From Nocardia sp. NBC_01730 (lineage in GTDB: Bacteria; Actinomycetota; Actinomycetes; Mycobacteriales; Mycobacteriaceae): a DNA stretch of 64,000 nt. The notes beneath the pieces were generated by a model that was not told where the DNA came from, ran no database searches, and worked only from the letters and a program-made list of their open reading frames with translations. Shown piece after piece: positions 42,351-51,393 of this stretch; position 1 is the first letter of the stretch; the number at the start of each line of letters is the position of its first letter. Made by a program: the position numbers and the translations under genes. The stretch covers positions 62,001 through 126,000 of the forward strand of contig NZ_CP109162.1 in assembly GCF_035920445.1 (NCBI RefSeq), given 5' to 3'.

Positions 42351-43955
42351 CTAGTCGGTTCTGCGCAGCGAGCCGTCGACTCGGCGCCAGATTCCGAGAG
42401 GGTTGTCGGTGCGGAGCTCGACGGGCAGCAGTTCTTCGGGAACGTTCTGGTAGGCGACCGGCCGAAGGAAGCGTTCGATGGCGCGACTTCCCACCGAGGT
42501 GGTCGCCGGCGCCGATGTGGCGGGGAACGGGCCGCCGTGGATCACCGCATGGCCGACCTCTACGCCGGTCGGCCAACCGTTGAACAGCACTCGGCCCGCG
42601 AGCAATTCGAGCTTGTCGACGAGCGGCCGCGCCACCGGGTAGTCGGACGGTGCGGCGTGCACGGTCGCGGTCAACTGACCTTCCAAGTGATCGACTATCC
42701 GCGAGAGCAGCGCCGCGTCATCGACTCGCACAATCACCGAAGCCGGTCCGAACATTTCGTCCTGCAAGCCCTGATCGTCCAGGAAGCGGTCGGCGGTCGT
42801 GACGAACAGTTGCGCGATGCCTCGGTAGGCAAGGGAATCGTCGTCTGAGCCGCGGGCAGCAATGGTGACATTGGTGTCGTCGGTTCGGCGATCGACGCCC
42901 TTCGCGAATGACGCAGCGAGGCCGGGGGAGAGCATCGTAGCGGCCGCGGTAGCGGTAACGGCGTCGGTGGCGGCGCGGATGAAGTCGTCCGCACCCGGGC
43001 CGTCGACGAGGAACAGCAGTCCCGGACTGGTGCACAGCTGCCCGACGCCGGTGTTCATCGATGCGATGTACGCCACGCCGAGTTCGCTGCCATGCTCGGC
43101 GAGCGATCCCGGCAGCACGAAGACCGGATTGATGCTCGACATCTCCGCATAGACCGGGATCGGAACCGGCCGGGCTGCCGCGGCCGACAGCAACGCGAGC
43201 CCACCTTGCCGGGAACCGGTGAAGCCGACGGCACGAACCCGCGGGTCGGTGACCAGGGCGGTGCCGACTTCGTTTCCGGGCCCATGGATCAGGGAGAATG
43301 TTCCTTCAGGAAGCCCGTGGGTGCGGACAGCGTTGCGGACTGCGCGGCCGACCAGCTCGGAAGTGCCCGGGTGGGCAGGGTGTGCTTTGACGATCACCGG
43401 TGCTCCGGCGGCCAGAGCAGAGGCTGTGTCGCCGCCGGCGACGGAGAACGCGAGTGGAAAATTACTGGCCGCGAACACGGCGACCGGTCCGAGCGGAACT
43501 TCGCGTTGACGCAGGTCGGGCTTCGGCACGGGCGTGCGGCCGGGGTCGGCGGTGTCCAGGCGTGCACGGATCCAACCACCCTCGCGCACCACATCGGCAA
43601 ACATCCGCAATTGTCCTGTAGTGCGGGCGGTTTCACCCTGGACGCGGCCGATTGGAATCCCGGTTTCGGCGTGTACCCGCTCGGTCAATACCGAACCGAG
43701 TGCTTCGATTTCCTCGGCGATGGAGTCGAGAAACGCGGCTCGCCGGTCGAGGTCGGTGTGCCGGTAGGTGGCGAACGCCTCCCATGCGAGCGCGGCGGCG
43801 CGGTCGACGTCGGCGGCGGTGGCCTGATGGTAGACGGGCTCGAGGGTGGCTCCCTGTGTCGGATCGGTCGCTTGAAACGCTGCGCCGGTGGCGATGACGT
43901 CGTCGCCGCCGATGAGATTGGCGCCGGTGATCTCGACGGTCGGTGTGATGGTCAT
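42351..43955 (-). CDS. 2,5-dioxovalerate (alpha-ketoglutaric semialdehyde) dehydrogenase
   Basis: A 534-residue aldehyde dehydrogenase of the KGSADH group: N-terminal ITGANLIGG, cofactor loops FAASNFPLAFSVAGGDTASA and KAHPAHPGTSE, VGFTGSRQGG, the general base Glu in YAEMSSINPVF and the catalytic Cys in NTGVGQLCTSPGLLF. It oxidises alpha-ketoglutaric semialdehyde to 2-oxoglutarate, the last step of hexarate breakdown. The ATG follows the kdgD stop directly (TGA-ATG), so the two were co-translated. The MR/MLE dehydratase follows 67 bases downstream. Confidence 0.88.
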   Translation of the reverse strand: MTITPTVEITGANLIGGDDVIATGAAFQATDPTQGATLEPVYHQATAADVDRAAALAWEAFATYRHTDLDRRAAFLDSIAEEIEALGSVLTERVHAETGIPIGRVQGETARTTGQLRMFADVVREGGWIRARLDTADPGRTPVPKPDLRQREVPLGPVAVFAASNFPLAFSVAGGDTASALAAGAPVIVKAHPAHPGTSELVGRAVRNAVRTHGLPEGTFSLIHGPGNEVGTALVTDPRVRAVGFTGSRQGGLALLSAAAARPVPIPVYAEMSSINPVFVLPGSLAEHGSELGVAYIASMNTGVGQLCTSPGLLFLVDGPGADDFIRAATDAVTATAAATMLSPGLAASFAKGVDRRTDDTNVTIAARGSDDDSLAYRGIAQLFVTTADRFLDDQGLQDEMFGPASVIVRVDDAALLSRIVDHLEGQLTATVHAAPSDYPVARPLVDKLELLAGRVLFNGWPTGVEVGHAVIHGGPFPATSAPATTSVGSRAIERFLRPVAYQNVPEELLPVELRTDNPLGIWRRVDGSLRRTD

Positions 43956-44118
43956 TCAGCTCACCTTCTTCACGAGATCGGCCAGTTCGGCGAGTTCGAC
44001 ATCCTCGAGGTCGGTCAAGGGGGACCGGACCGGGCCGGCATCGCGGCCGATGACTTTCATACCGCCTTTGATGATGCTGACCGCGTAGCCCTCCTTGGGA
44101 CCGACTGCTACCAGCGCT
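43956..44118 (-). pseudogene. kdgD: 3' remnant of 5-dehydro-4-deoxyglucarate dehydratase (kdgD)
   Basis: Read on the minus strand, about 53 codons give the C-terminus of KdgD ([40 protein letters not shown]) ending in TGA directly before the dehydrogenase ATG. Upstream of about 44118 the similarity stops. The 250 N-terminal residues, including the Schiff-base Lys, are gone. The middle step of the hexarate pathway is therefore missing here unless a second copy exists elsewhere. Confidence 0.7.
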
Positions 44119-44317
44119 GTATCCGGACTGATCCGTCATTGCCGCGTGCTGCGGATAGACCTGTGCGGCAACCAGCTGATCAATTCCTATTCGGTATCGT
44201 ATGATCCGAAATCGGGCTTGGACTCGCATATATGGGCGTGCGTACAGTCGCTTTTGTTCGCCGTTGTGACTTGAACCACTGCACGCGCGGCACCAAATGC
44301 TTCAAGGAGACCAGTCC

Positions 44318-45703
44318 ATGACTACCGCCCCGACGGTCGCCACACCGACCAGCGCCTCGATCGTGAAGACAGGCAAAGTTCGATACACGATCCTTGCGAT
44401 GATCTTCGCGGTTACCGTGATCAACTACGCCGACCGTGCCACCATCTCGATTGCCGGCGACGCCATTCAGTCCGAGTTCGGAATCAGCTCCATCGCACTC
44501 GGTTACGTTTTCTCGGCCTTCGGCTGGTCATACCTGATCGGGCAGATCCCGGGTGGCTGGCTGCTGGATCGCTACGGCTCCAAGAAGGTCTACGGCTACG
44601 CAGTTCTCACGTGGTCGACCTTCACATTCTTGCAAGGCTTTCTCGGCAACTTCTCGATGGGCACGGCCATCGGGCTGCTCTTCTTCCTGCGGTTCATGGT
44701 CGGTCTCACCGAAGCGCCCGCGTTTCCCGGTAATGCTCGCGTCGTCGCTGCGTGGTTTCCCGCCGAGGAGCGCGGCTTCGCCTCTTCGGTGTTCAACTCC
44801 GCTCAGTACTTCTCGACCATCGTCTTCGCACCACTCATGGGTTGGCTGGTCACAGCCCTTGGTTGGGAACACGTGTTCACCGTGATCGGCGGGATCGGCA
44901 TCCTGTTCGCGTTGATCTGGACCAAGGTCGTCTACAGCCCCAAACAGCACCCCCGCCTGTCCGAAGAAGAACTCGCCTATATCGAGGACGGCGGCGCTCT
45001 GGTCGACATGGACCAGCCCGATGCCGCGCCTCAGGCGGGTGGTGGCGACCAACTGCGCTACATGACGCTGCTGCTGTCCAACCGCATGCTCCTCGGTGTC
45101 TTCTTCGGGCAGTTCTTCATCACCACCATTACCTGGTTCTTCCTGACTTGGTTTCCGGTATATCTCGTCCAGGAACGCGGAATGTCCATTCTCAAAGCGG
45201 GTTTCATCGCGGTGCTTCCCGCCATCTGCGCGTTCGTCGGCGGCCTCGGTGGCGGCGTGGTCTCCGATTTTCTGCTGCGCCGCGGAGTGTCGCTGACCGC
45301 GGCCCGCAAGATCCCGATAATCGTCGGACTGCTGCTCGCCAGCTCGATCATTCTCTGCAACTACGTCGACGCTTCCTGGGTGGTCGTCGCGCTGATGTCA
45401 CTCTCTTTCTTCGGCAAGGGATTCGGCGCTCTCGGATGGGCAGTCATGTCCGATGCCGTGCCCAAGGAAATATCCGGCCTCGGCGGCGGTGTCTTCAACA
45501 CGTTCGGCGCCGTCGCGGCAATTACCACACCGATCATCATCGGTTACCTCGTCGACTCCACCGGTTCCTACGACTGGGCGCTCGTCTTCGTCGGAGGGTG
45601 CGCATTGGCGTCGGTGGTCTCCTACGTGTTCGTCGTCGGGCCCGTCAAACGCCTGCACCTGGCGGAAATGGAAGCCGAAGCCGGGCTTCGGCCGACCGGA
45701 TAG
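44318..45703 (+). CDS. MFS permease, hexarate (glucarate/galactarate) family
   Basis: Twelve predicted membrane helices in 461 residues, with the anion:cation symporter pattern: VTVINYADRATISIAGDAIQ, IPGGWLLDRYGSKKVYG (motif A), FLRFMVGLTEAPAFPGNARV and, in the second half, GWAVMSDAVPKEISGLGGGV. This matches GudP/GarP-type glucarate and galactarate importers. ATG 44318 follows AAGGAG by 8 bases; an upstream ATG-like start at 44297 lacks one. It is divergent from the kdgD remnant, so the deletion that removed kdgD stopped about 200 bases before this gene. Confidence 0.9.
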   Translation: MTTAPTVATPTSASIVKTGKVRYTILAMIFAVTVINYADRATISIAGDAIQSEFGISSIALGYVFSAFGWSYLIGQIPGGWLLDRYGSKKVYGYAVLTWSTFTFLQGFLGNFSMGTAIGLLFFLRFMVGLTEAPAFPGNARVVAAWFPAEERGFASSVFNSAQYFSTIVFAPLMGWLVTALGWEHVFTVIGGIGILFALIWTKVVYSPKQHPRLSEEELAYIEDGGALVDMDQPDAAPQAGGGDQLRYMTLLLSNRMLLGVFFGQFFITTITWFFLTWFPVYLVQERGMSILKAGFIAVLPAICAFVGGLGGGVVSDFLLRRGVSLTAARKIPIIVGLLLASSIILCNYVDASWVVVALMSLSFFGKGFGALGWAVMSDAVPKEISGLGGGVFNTFGAVAAITTPIIIGYLVDSTGSYDWALVFVGGCALASVVSYVFVVGPVKRLHLAEMEAEAGLRPTG

Positions 45704-45726
45704 CAGAACCGACAACCGAACAATCC

Positions 45727-45763
45727 GGTGCCCCGGCGCTCGCGCAGCGAACGTCGGGGCACC
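45727..45763 (+). terminator. Hairpin after the hexarate permease
   Basis: GGTGCCCCGGCG (45727-45738) pairs with CGTCGGGGCACC (45752-45763) with one mismatch, 24 bases after the permease stop. No T-run follows, as is usual in high-GC actinobacteria. Confidence 0.7.
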
Positions 45764-46016
45764 TGCCTGTGGGACCGGCAACACCGCCTACGCACTCGAC
45801 GCCGGGCAACGCCCGGCTGTGGCTGCCTGCATTGGCAGTCGTGGACGTCATGCTGGTCCGCTGACCGTGTCGATCGCACACCAAGGGTGGGGCCGTGCTC
45901 GATGCGGGAGTCGTTCCTGCACGATCGCGTCGAGGGTGTCCTGCACGAGGATCTCGAACCGGCACTGAGCCGATCGATAACCGTCTGACCGACCTGTACC
46001 AGCCGAGGAGCCGAAC

Positions 46017-46283
46017 ATGTTCAGCACAGCCGTCATCTGCCCGACGACGATCCAGGGATGGCTCGTGGGCCGAGTCGCCGACTACACCGAACGTGCACCG
46101 CACCAGGTGGATCCGGCGGTACCGCTCGCCGAGCTCGGCCTCGACTCCGTGTCGGCGGTGAACCTGTGCGGCGAGATCGAGGACCGGTGGTCGCTCGACA
46201 TCGATCCGACGCAGGTCTTCGATTACCCCACCATCGTCGATATCGCCGGCTACCTCGCCGCCGAGTCCGCCCTCGCCGCCTGA
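46017..46283 (+). CDS. Acyl carrier protein domain (PP-binding), relic of a PKS
   Basis: The 88-residue product from ATG 46017 is a phosphopantetheine carrier: VDPAVPLAELGLDSVSAVNL holds the attachment Ser in LGLDSVSA, and DPTQVFDYPTIVDIAGYLAA completes the helix bundle. The stop at 46281-46283 lies one base out of frame with the ketosynthase that follows (TDIAIVGLDCRFP), so the two were probably one polypeptide before a frameshift. As a stand-alone ACP it could fold, but nothing in the cluster could use it. Confidence 0.7.
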   Translation: MFSTAVICPTTIQGWLVGRVADYTERAPHQVDPAVPLAELGLDSVSAVNLCGEIEDRWSLDIDPTQVFDYPTIVDIAGYLAAESALAA

Positions 46284-47594
46284 CCGATATCGCCATCGTC
46301 GGCTTGGACTGCCGATTTCCGCAGGCAACCGATCCAGCTGCGCTGTGGCAGCTGCTGATCGACGGACGAGACGTCATTTCGGAGGTTCCGGCGAATCGCT
46401 GGAACGCCGACGATTTCCACGACCCGGCCGGTGCACCCGGCACGATCAACACCCGCAGCGGCGGGTTCATCGACGATGCGGATGCGTTCGACGCCGAGCT
46501 CTTCGGTATCACCCCGCGCGAGGCGGAGGCGATGGATCCGCAACAGCGGATGCTGCTGCAAACCACCTGGCGTGCCTTCGAGGACGCCACGCTCGACCCG
46601 CGCGCCTAGTCCGGTTCGCGGACCGGAGTTTTCGTCGGCGTGATGGCCAATGAATGGGCCAACCTGCAGATGAGCGACTATGCCGCGATCACACCGCAGC
46701 ACGGCTCGGGCAACGGATACTTCATGACCGCCAACCGGCTGTCCTACCAGTTCGACCTGAAGGGCCCGAGCATGGCGGTCGACACCGCCTGCTCGTCCTC
46801 GCTGGTCGCGATCCACCTCGCCTGTGCCGCACTGGCTTCCGGCGAGTGCGACCAAGCCGTCGCCGGTGGTGTGAACCTCGTGCTGCCCCGGCTGTCGGCG
46901 TGTTCTACACCCGGGCCGGTCTCTCCGCGCCGGATGCCCGGTGCAAACCGTTCAGCGGCAACGCCGACGGAATCGTCCGCGGCGAGGGTGTCGCCGTGAT
47001 CGTGCTGCGGCGCCTGGCCGACGCGCAGGCCGCGGGCCTGCCGATCTACGCGGTGATCAAGGGCAGCGCGGTCAACTCCGATGGGCGGAGCAACGGCATC
47101 ACCGCACCGAACCGGTGGGCGCAGCAGCAGGTGATCGGGGAGGCGTGCGAGCGGGCTGGGGTACGGCCCGAGGACGTCGACTCTGGCCGAGATTGCCCTT
47201 GATGGAACCGATTCCACAGGGGCGCACACGGTTGTTCGCGTGCAGCCGGCCGAGCGCCTTGACCTCGATCATGTCGCCGAGCACCGTTCCGGTGCCGTGC
47301 GCCTCGATGACCCGCGGCCGCGGATGCCGTGGCACCGGAATGGCACGGGCGTTGGACTCGGCGAGCCCATCGTTCCGGCGCGCCCTCGGGAGGGTCGACC
47401 ACACCATGACGGCCCACCTCGGCCGCTCGGTGCGCGACCTGCTGCGCGACGGAAGTATCGACATCGATCGCACCGAACTCGCGCAACCCGCGATCTTCGC
47501 GATGGAGTACGCGCTCGCCGAGGCACTCGCCGAGGCGGGTGTCCGACCCGCATGGCTGATCGGTCACAGCATCGGCGAATTCGCGGCGCAGTAG
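46284..47594 (+). pseudogene. Wrecked type I polyketide synthase (KS and start of AT)
   Basis: The ketosynthase begins TDIAIVGLDCRFP and includes PREAEAMDPQQRMLLQT, an in-frame TAG at 46607-46609, then GVFVGVMANEW and the active-site VDTACSSSLVAIHLA. A shift near 46886 leads to VGVFYTRAGLSAPDARCKPF and GIVRGEGVAVIVLRRLADAQ. The next motif, VIEAHGTGTVLGDMIEVKAL, is on the opposite strand (47183-47307). After it, plus-strand sequence resumes within an acyltransferase: GMARALDSASPSFRRALGRV and the nucleophile motif WLIGHSIGEFAA, then TAG. About 200 residues between KS and AT and everything after GHSIGE are missing. It cannot make a working synthase. Confidence 0.85.
47183..47307 (-). other. Inverted segment of the PKS ketosynthase
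   Basis: This block of about 125 bases, read on the minus strand, encodes the two late KS motifs in order (VIEAHGTGTVLGD with the catalytic His, and GIGSIKGNLGQ), whereas the rest of the KS is on the plus strand. Turning it round would join PEDV to IEAHGTG in frame at the left border. Confidence 0.75.
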
Positions 47595-47676
47595 CGCACC
47601 ATGCAGCGCGGGCAGCCATCAGCTGCCCGCCCGGTGGCCCATCGTGCTCGCGGCTGTCGGTTCGGTGCGCGGTGTC

Positions 47677-48048
47677 TCACTCGGGTGGTTCCGGCGTGCG
47701 TGCATCCTGGGGCACCGAGGCGCCCGCGATGTCGGCGAAGATCCCGAGTCCTTCCTCGTAACGGTCGGAAGGCGGCTTCGGCTGCGAAGGCTCGATCGGA
47801 GTGTCGGGCTCTTCCTCAGCGAGACGCTCGTCGAGTGGCCGCGGATGTCCTTCCTCCCAGGGGGTCATGCCGTACTTCGTTGCCCCGGACCAGTGTTCGG
47901 GCGGATCCATTCCTCGCTCGAGTGGGTCCTCGCACAGTCGGTCTTCGTCGAGGTCCTCGGCGCTGCTGAGCGCCGCCGGGTCGGTCTCGACGGAGTCGGG
48001 GGGCCCGGTGTCCTGGGGTGGGTCGTAGGTGTCATGCGGTTCGCTCAT
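47677..48048 (-). CDS. DUF5709-like acidic protein, 123 aa
   Basis: An acidic, proline-rich soluble protein with the core LERGMDPPEHWSGATKYGMT and PLDERLAEEEPD, which I recognise as typical of an actinobacterial family of unknown function (DUF5709-like). ATG 48048 has GAGAGGGA about 7 bases upstream; the longer frame to 48192 adds an unlike leader. It lies divergently from the SigF-type sigma factor, a setting common for stress-regulon proteins; that link is an inference. Confidence 0.75.
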   Translation of the reverse strand: MSEPHDTYDPPQDTGPPDSVETDPAALSSAEDLDEDRLCEDPLERGMDPPEHWSGATKYGMTPWEEGHPRPLDERLAEEEPDTPIEPSQPKPPSDRYEEGLGIFADIAGASVPQDARTPEPPE

Positions 48049-48361
48049 TGCTGCGTCCCTCTCGTATAGACGATTTCCGATTGCGCGGCACCAGCGCGAA
48101 TTGCTTGTCCGCGGGGCAAGCAGCTGAGATCGCGAGTGCCGAAAACCCGTACGGCGTATGCCGCCTACCCGTAGGCAGTTGCTCGAAACCAATCACGGGA
48201 AGGAGCCGACGGCGGATTCCACTCTCAGCAGGAACGATGGCGCCGAGCTGCAGAAACGCCCCGGCACCGTTCTTGGTCGCCCCGAGTCTTCGGGTTTCGG
48301 CCACTACCGGTCGGGTACCGCGGGTGCATTGGCAAGCTGGTCGGCAGCGAGGAGGTCCTTG

Positions 48362-49201
48362 ATGAGCGAGTCCGCGGCCTGGAAGCGACAGTCCCCACAT
48401 CGGCCCTGCCCCGGGGAGACCTACGACGACATCGAGCCGTGGTTCGAGAAGCTGTCTACCCTCGAAGCCGATGATTCGCACCGGCGACTGGTGCGCGATG
48501 ACATCATCGGGATGTGCTTGCCGCTGGCCGACCATATCGCGCATCGATTCAGTGGCCGCGGCGAGCCGGTGGATGACCTGCTTCAGAGCGCGCGGCTCGG
48601 GTTGGTGCACGCGGTGGACCGCTTCGACGTCTCCTTGGGTGCGCCATTCCTGGGCTTCGCGATTCCGACGATCATGGGCGAGGTCCGTCGCCATTTTCGA
48701 GACCACACGTGGGCGGTCCAGGTGCCGCGGCGCGCGAAAGAGGTACAAGCGCTGATCGGCCCGGCCACCGAAATGCTGTCGCATCGGCTCGGACATGTGC
48801 CCACCGCTCGTGAGATCGCTGCCGAGCTCGACCTCGATCTGGACGAAGTCACCCGAGCGTTCATCGCTCGCAACGCTTACCAGGCGAACTCATTCGATGC
48901 GGTGTTCGGCGACGAGGAGGACGACACGCCACCGTCGGTCCTCGACCGCCTCGGCGCCGACGAACCGTGCTATCGGCTGATGGAAGACGCCATGGCGGTG
49001 CGTCCGTTGATCGCGGCGCTGCCCGACCGTGAACGCCGAGTGCTGATCTGGCGGTTCTTCGAGTCCAAGACCCAGTCCCAGATCGCGGAGTTACTGGGGG
49101 TATCGCAGATGCAGATTTCCCGTATCTTGTCTCGGACGCTGGCCATGCTGCGTCAGCAAGTCTCGGCCGAACCCGCGCGAAGGCCCACCGCAGTTGCCTG
49201 A
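48362..49201 (+). CDS. SigF/SigB-family alternative sigma factor
   Basis: The 279-residue product has sigma regions 2 (GEPVDDLLQSARLGLVHAVD and FLGFAIPTIMGEVRRHFRD), 3 (LGHVPTAREIAAELDLDLDE) and 4 (LPDRERRVLIWRFFESKTQS and IAELLGVSQMQISRILSRTL). No N-terminal region 1.1 is present. This is the general-stress/SigF class. GGAGG stands 6 bases before ATG 48362, which decides the start over earlier in-frame options. No anti-sigma factor (RsbW) or antagonist gene is adjacent, so control must come from elsewhere. A strong terminator follows. Confidence 0.93.
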   Translation: MSESAAWKRQSPHRPCPGETYDDIEPWFEKLSTLEADDSHRRLVRDDIIGMCLPLADHIAHRFSGRGEPVDDLLQSARLGLVHAVDRFDVSLGAPFLGFAIPTIMGEVRRHFRDHTWAVQVPRRAKEVQALIGPATEMLSHRLGHVPTAREIAAELDLDLDEVTRAFIARNAYQANSFDAVFGDEEDDTPPSVLDRLGADEPCYRLMEDAMAVRPLIAALPDRERRVLIWRFFESKTQSQIAELLGVSQMQISRILSRTLAMLRQQVSAEPARRPTAVA

Positions 49202-49212
49202 CGGCACCACCT

Positions 49213-49240
49213 GGGCCGAGCGGGAGTTCCCGCTCGGCCC
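49213..49240 (+). terminator. Hairpin after the sigma factor gene
   Basis: GGGCCGAGCGGGA (49213-49225) and TCCCGCTCGGCCC (49228-49240) are perfect complements, beginning 12 bases after the stop codon. Confidence 0.85.
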
Positions 49241-49299
49241 CACACTCACGCAGTACCCGGGCCCGAACCGCTGAACCAGTCCCTCGGGACCGCCGGCAG

Positions 49300-49494
49300 C
49301 TACATATCCCTTGCCAGCCCGGGTTCGAGCCGATAGTCCCGTTCGAGTTCCTGCAGCAAGATCGCGCGGCGACGTCCTCCGCCACGGGGCTCGATCTCCG
49401 CGTAGGGGACTGGGCCGCGCCGGATCGCCGCGACTTGAATTGCCACGTCGTTGTTGTCGAGTCGGATGAGCTTCGCACCGCGGGTAATCATCAT
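49300..49494 (-). CDS. Small hypothetical protein, 64 aa
   Basis: From ATG 49494 (GGAGAGG 9-15 bases upstream) a short, charged soluble product (MITRGAKLIRLDNNDVAIQV, AILLQELERDYRLEPGLARD) is encoded. Codon use is good. It converges on the sigma factor terminator. I recognise no family. Confidence 0.55.
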   Translation of the reverse strand: MMITRGAKLIRLDNNDVAIQVAAIRRGPVPYAEIEPRGGGRRRAILLQELERDYRLEPGLARDM

Positions 49495-49646
49495 GGTGTG
49501 GAACCTCTCCACTGGTAGGGGTGTTCCCCGGCGCGACTACCCGGTCCAGTTGGCGTCAAACCGGATTGAAAAGGCCTACGCCCGGGTGTCCAGCCTGTTT
49601 GTGTTTCGGCGCGATGAAACGGGTCATTCCGCACCCGGGAACCGGA

Positions 49647-50345
49647 TTACCGACTTCCATGCCCCGCCACTGGTTCGTTGCTTTCATGTGCGGTCAGCAG
49701 CAGGTGGTCGAGTCGTGTCCGAAGTCCTATCTCGTCACGGGCGACTGTGGGTAACCCGGTGATCACCCGGACGGCGAGTGTTCGCAGTTTGGTGTTGGTG
49801 TCTTGGGAGCGCCATTTGAGTACCCGGAACGCCTGCTCGGCGTTGATGCCATAGGCCAGCATGAGTGCTCCCTTGGCCTGCTCGATCACGTCCCGGGCTT
49901 CGACCAACTGCGGCAAGGTGTCGTCGAGAGTTTCCCGGCGACATTCGGCGAGCGTGTCGGTCAGATCGACGTAGTAGCCCCACGTGCCGATGACGTCACC
50001 GTTGTCGTCGGTCATCCGATCGGAGACCACCATAACCTCATGCACGCGACCACCGGTGTCGATGATGCGGTGGCGGCTGGAGAACGGACCGCCGTCTTCG
50101 ACCGAGGTGATCATCGCCTCCAACCGATCGCGATCCTCGGGATGCTTGTGCGAAAGCAGCAGCTCGGTGGTGGGCTCGACCGCATCGGGCTCATAACCGT
50201 GCAGACGCGCGACCTCCGCGGACCACTCCCAGCGCTTGGTCGCGAACCAGAAGCGGAAGCTGCCGATCTCCTGCGGACTACCTACGCCGATCGCACGCTC
50301 GAGTTCCACTACTTCGTCTGTCGAGAGATCGCCGTCGTTCGTCAT
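49647..50345 (-). CDS. PAS-ANTAR protein (RNA-binding antiterminator type)
   Basis: Residues about 25-130 form a PAS domain (FRFWFATKRWEWSAEVARLH, PEDRDRLEAMITSV, RVHEVMVVSDRMTDDNGDVI), and about 145-200 an ANTAR domain (IEQAKGALMLAYGINAEQAF, RVLKWRSQDTNTKLRTLAV). ANTAR proteins bind paired hairpins in target mRNAs to prevent termination; here a PAS sensor would provide the input. The 232-residue layout is common in Nocardia and Mycobacterium. It is isolated, but next to stress genes. Confidence 0.9.
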   Translation of the reverse strand: MTNDGDLSTDEVVELERAIGVGSPQEIGSFRFWFATKRWEWSAEVARLHGYEPDAVEPTTELLLSHKHPEDRDRLEAMITSVEDGGPFSSRHRIIDTGGRVHEVMVVSDRMTDDNGDVIGTWGYYVDLTDTLAECRRETLDDTLPQLVEARDVIEQAKGALMLAYGINAEQAFRVLKWRSQDTNTKLRTLAVRVITGLPTVARDEIGLRTRLDHLLLTAHESNEPVAGHGSR

Positions 50346-50521
50346 GATCCCGAGTATTCACCCGTCGGACCGTACGGTTTGTCGCAATGCGATTCTTTTC
50401 GATCCCTTCCTGAGCTACCCGTGGTAGACCCGACCGACCACCCAGGACAACCATCCGGCCTCGGGCCGGCGGCGTGCGAACATCGCATGACCGGCTTTTC
50501 GCCGACTACGGCGGAAGCCAC

Positions 50522-50764
50522 TCAGGCGCCTCGGAGGCGAATATCGGCATTAAAAATGGCGGCCTTTTCCGCGAGCGCCCGATCGCCTGAGTCGTCCCGC
50601 GTAGTGTCTGCCAGCTCTTCGCGGGTCACGATGATGAGGCCGCCCCCATCATCTGCGCCAGGGGCGATGGAGACGTGTCCCTCGACAAGGACGAGGCGGG
50701 CGGTAGGCCCGGCGCCGAGCAGCCGGCGAAGATCGTCGGTGGTGACTTGGGTGTGCTGTTCCAT
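50522..50764 (-). CDS. Small hypothetical protein, 80 aa
   Basis: ATG 50764 is preceded by GGAGGG about 6 bases upstream. The product (TTDDLRRLLGAGPTARLVLV, GGGLIIVTREELADTTRD) looks like a compact alpha/beta protein and has good codon usage. No family recognised. Confidence 0.55.
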   Translation of the reverse strand: MEQHTQVTTDDLRRLLGAGPTARLVLVEGHVSIAPGADDGGGLIIVTREELADTTRDDSGDRALAEKAAIFNADIRLRGA

Positions 50765-51165
50765 CTTGCGCCCTCCATGGGTCGGCTACCTGGTTATCGA
50801 TTCCTACCCGTTGCGTGCATGGGACTGATTGCCCTGCGTAGTGGACGAGAAACGCCCGCTTTCCTCGTTGCGGGGTGTCTGGCTGCGCCCGGGCGCGCAG
50901 GCCGCGGCGGGGGGAAGACGCTGTCGGTGCGGGTGAGGAGGTGCGTCACCGGGAAGTCATTTACCGACCGATATGTTTGTTCTGCCTTTCCGGTGGTACC
51001 CGCCGTACATATCGGGCCGACAGCGCGGTCGTACCGCCCGGAACCGCGAGAACCCGCGCTGCTCGACGAGACGCCGAAATTCGGTGGCGACACGTCGCGA
51101 ACGGCCGACACCCAGGAACACGAGGGTCCTCCGCGGCATCTGCTCCACCGCAGAGGAACGGCATC

Positions 51166-51393
51166 ATGATCGAGAACCCGAGTGTGCGTACCGCCGATCA
51201 GGAACGAGATCCCGTGGTCTGGCCCGACCCGAGCCCGCTCAGCCCATGGTGGGCCGACGTCATGGCCCATCGGTCCGCCTCGGACCCGAACATCGACTGC
51301 CGACCTGATCCAGAACTGACCACTGGTCATGGCGCGGATCCGCACCGCCGGTCGGCCCGATCACGGCCTCCGACGCCGCAAGGAGTTGGCTGA
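51166..51393 (+). CDS. Small hypothetical protein, 75 aa
   Basis: ATG 51166 follows GAGGAACGGCATC. The first 40 residues (VVWPDPSPLSPWWADVMAHR) look coding; the tail is Arg/Pro-rich and may be out of frame. The flanks (50765-51165 and 51394-51684) hold nothing else that I can support. Confidence 0.4.
   Translation: MIENPSVRTADQERDPVVWPDPSPLSPWWADVMAHRSASDPNIDCRPDPELTTGHGADPHRRSARSRPPTPQGVG

Noticed and set aside
46017..47594. Functional polyketide cluster
   Set aside because: Stops, frameshifts, an inversion and missing domains rule it out.
48362..49201. Sigma factor with partner-switching operon
   Set aside because: No RsbW/RsbV-like gene on either side; the neighbours are a DUF5709-like and a 64-residue protein.
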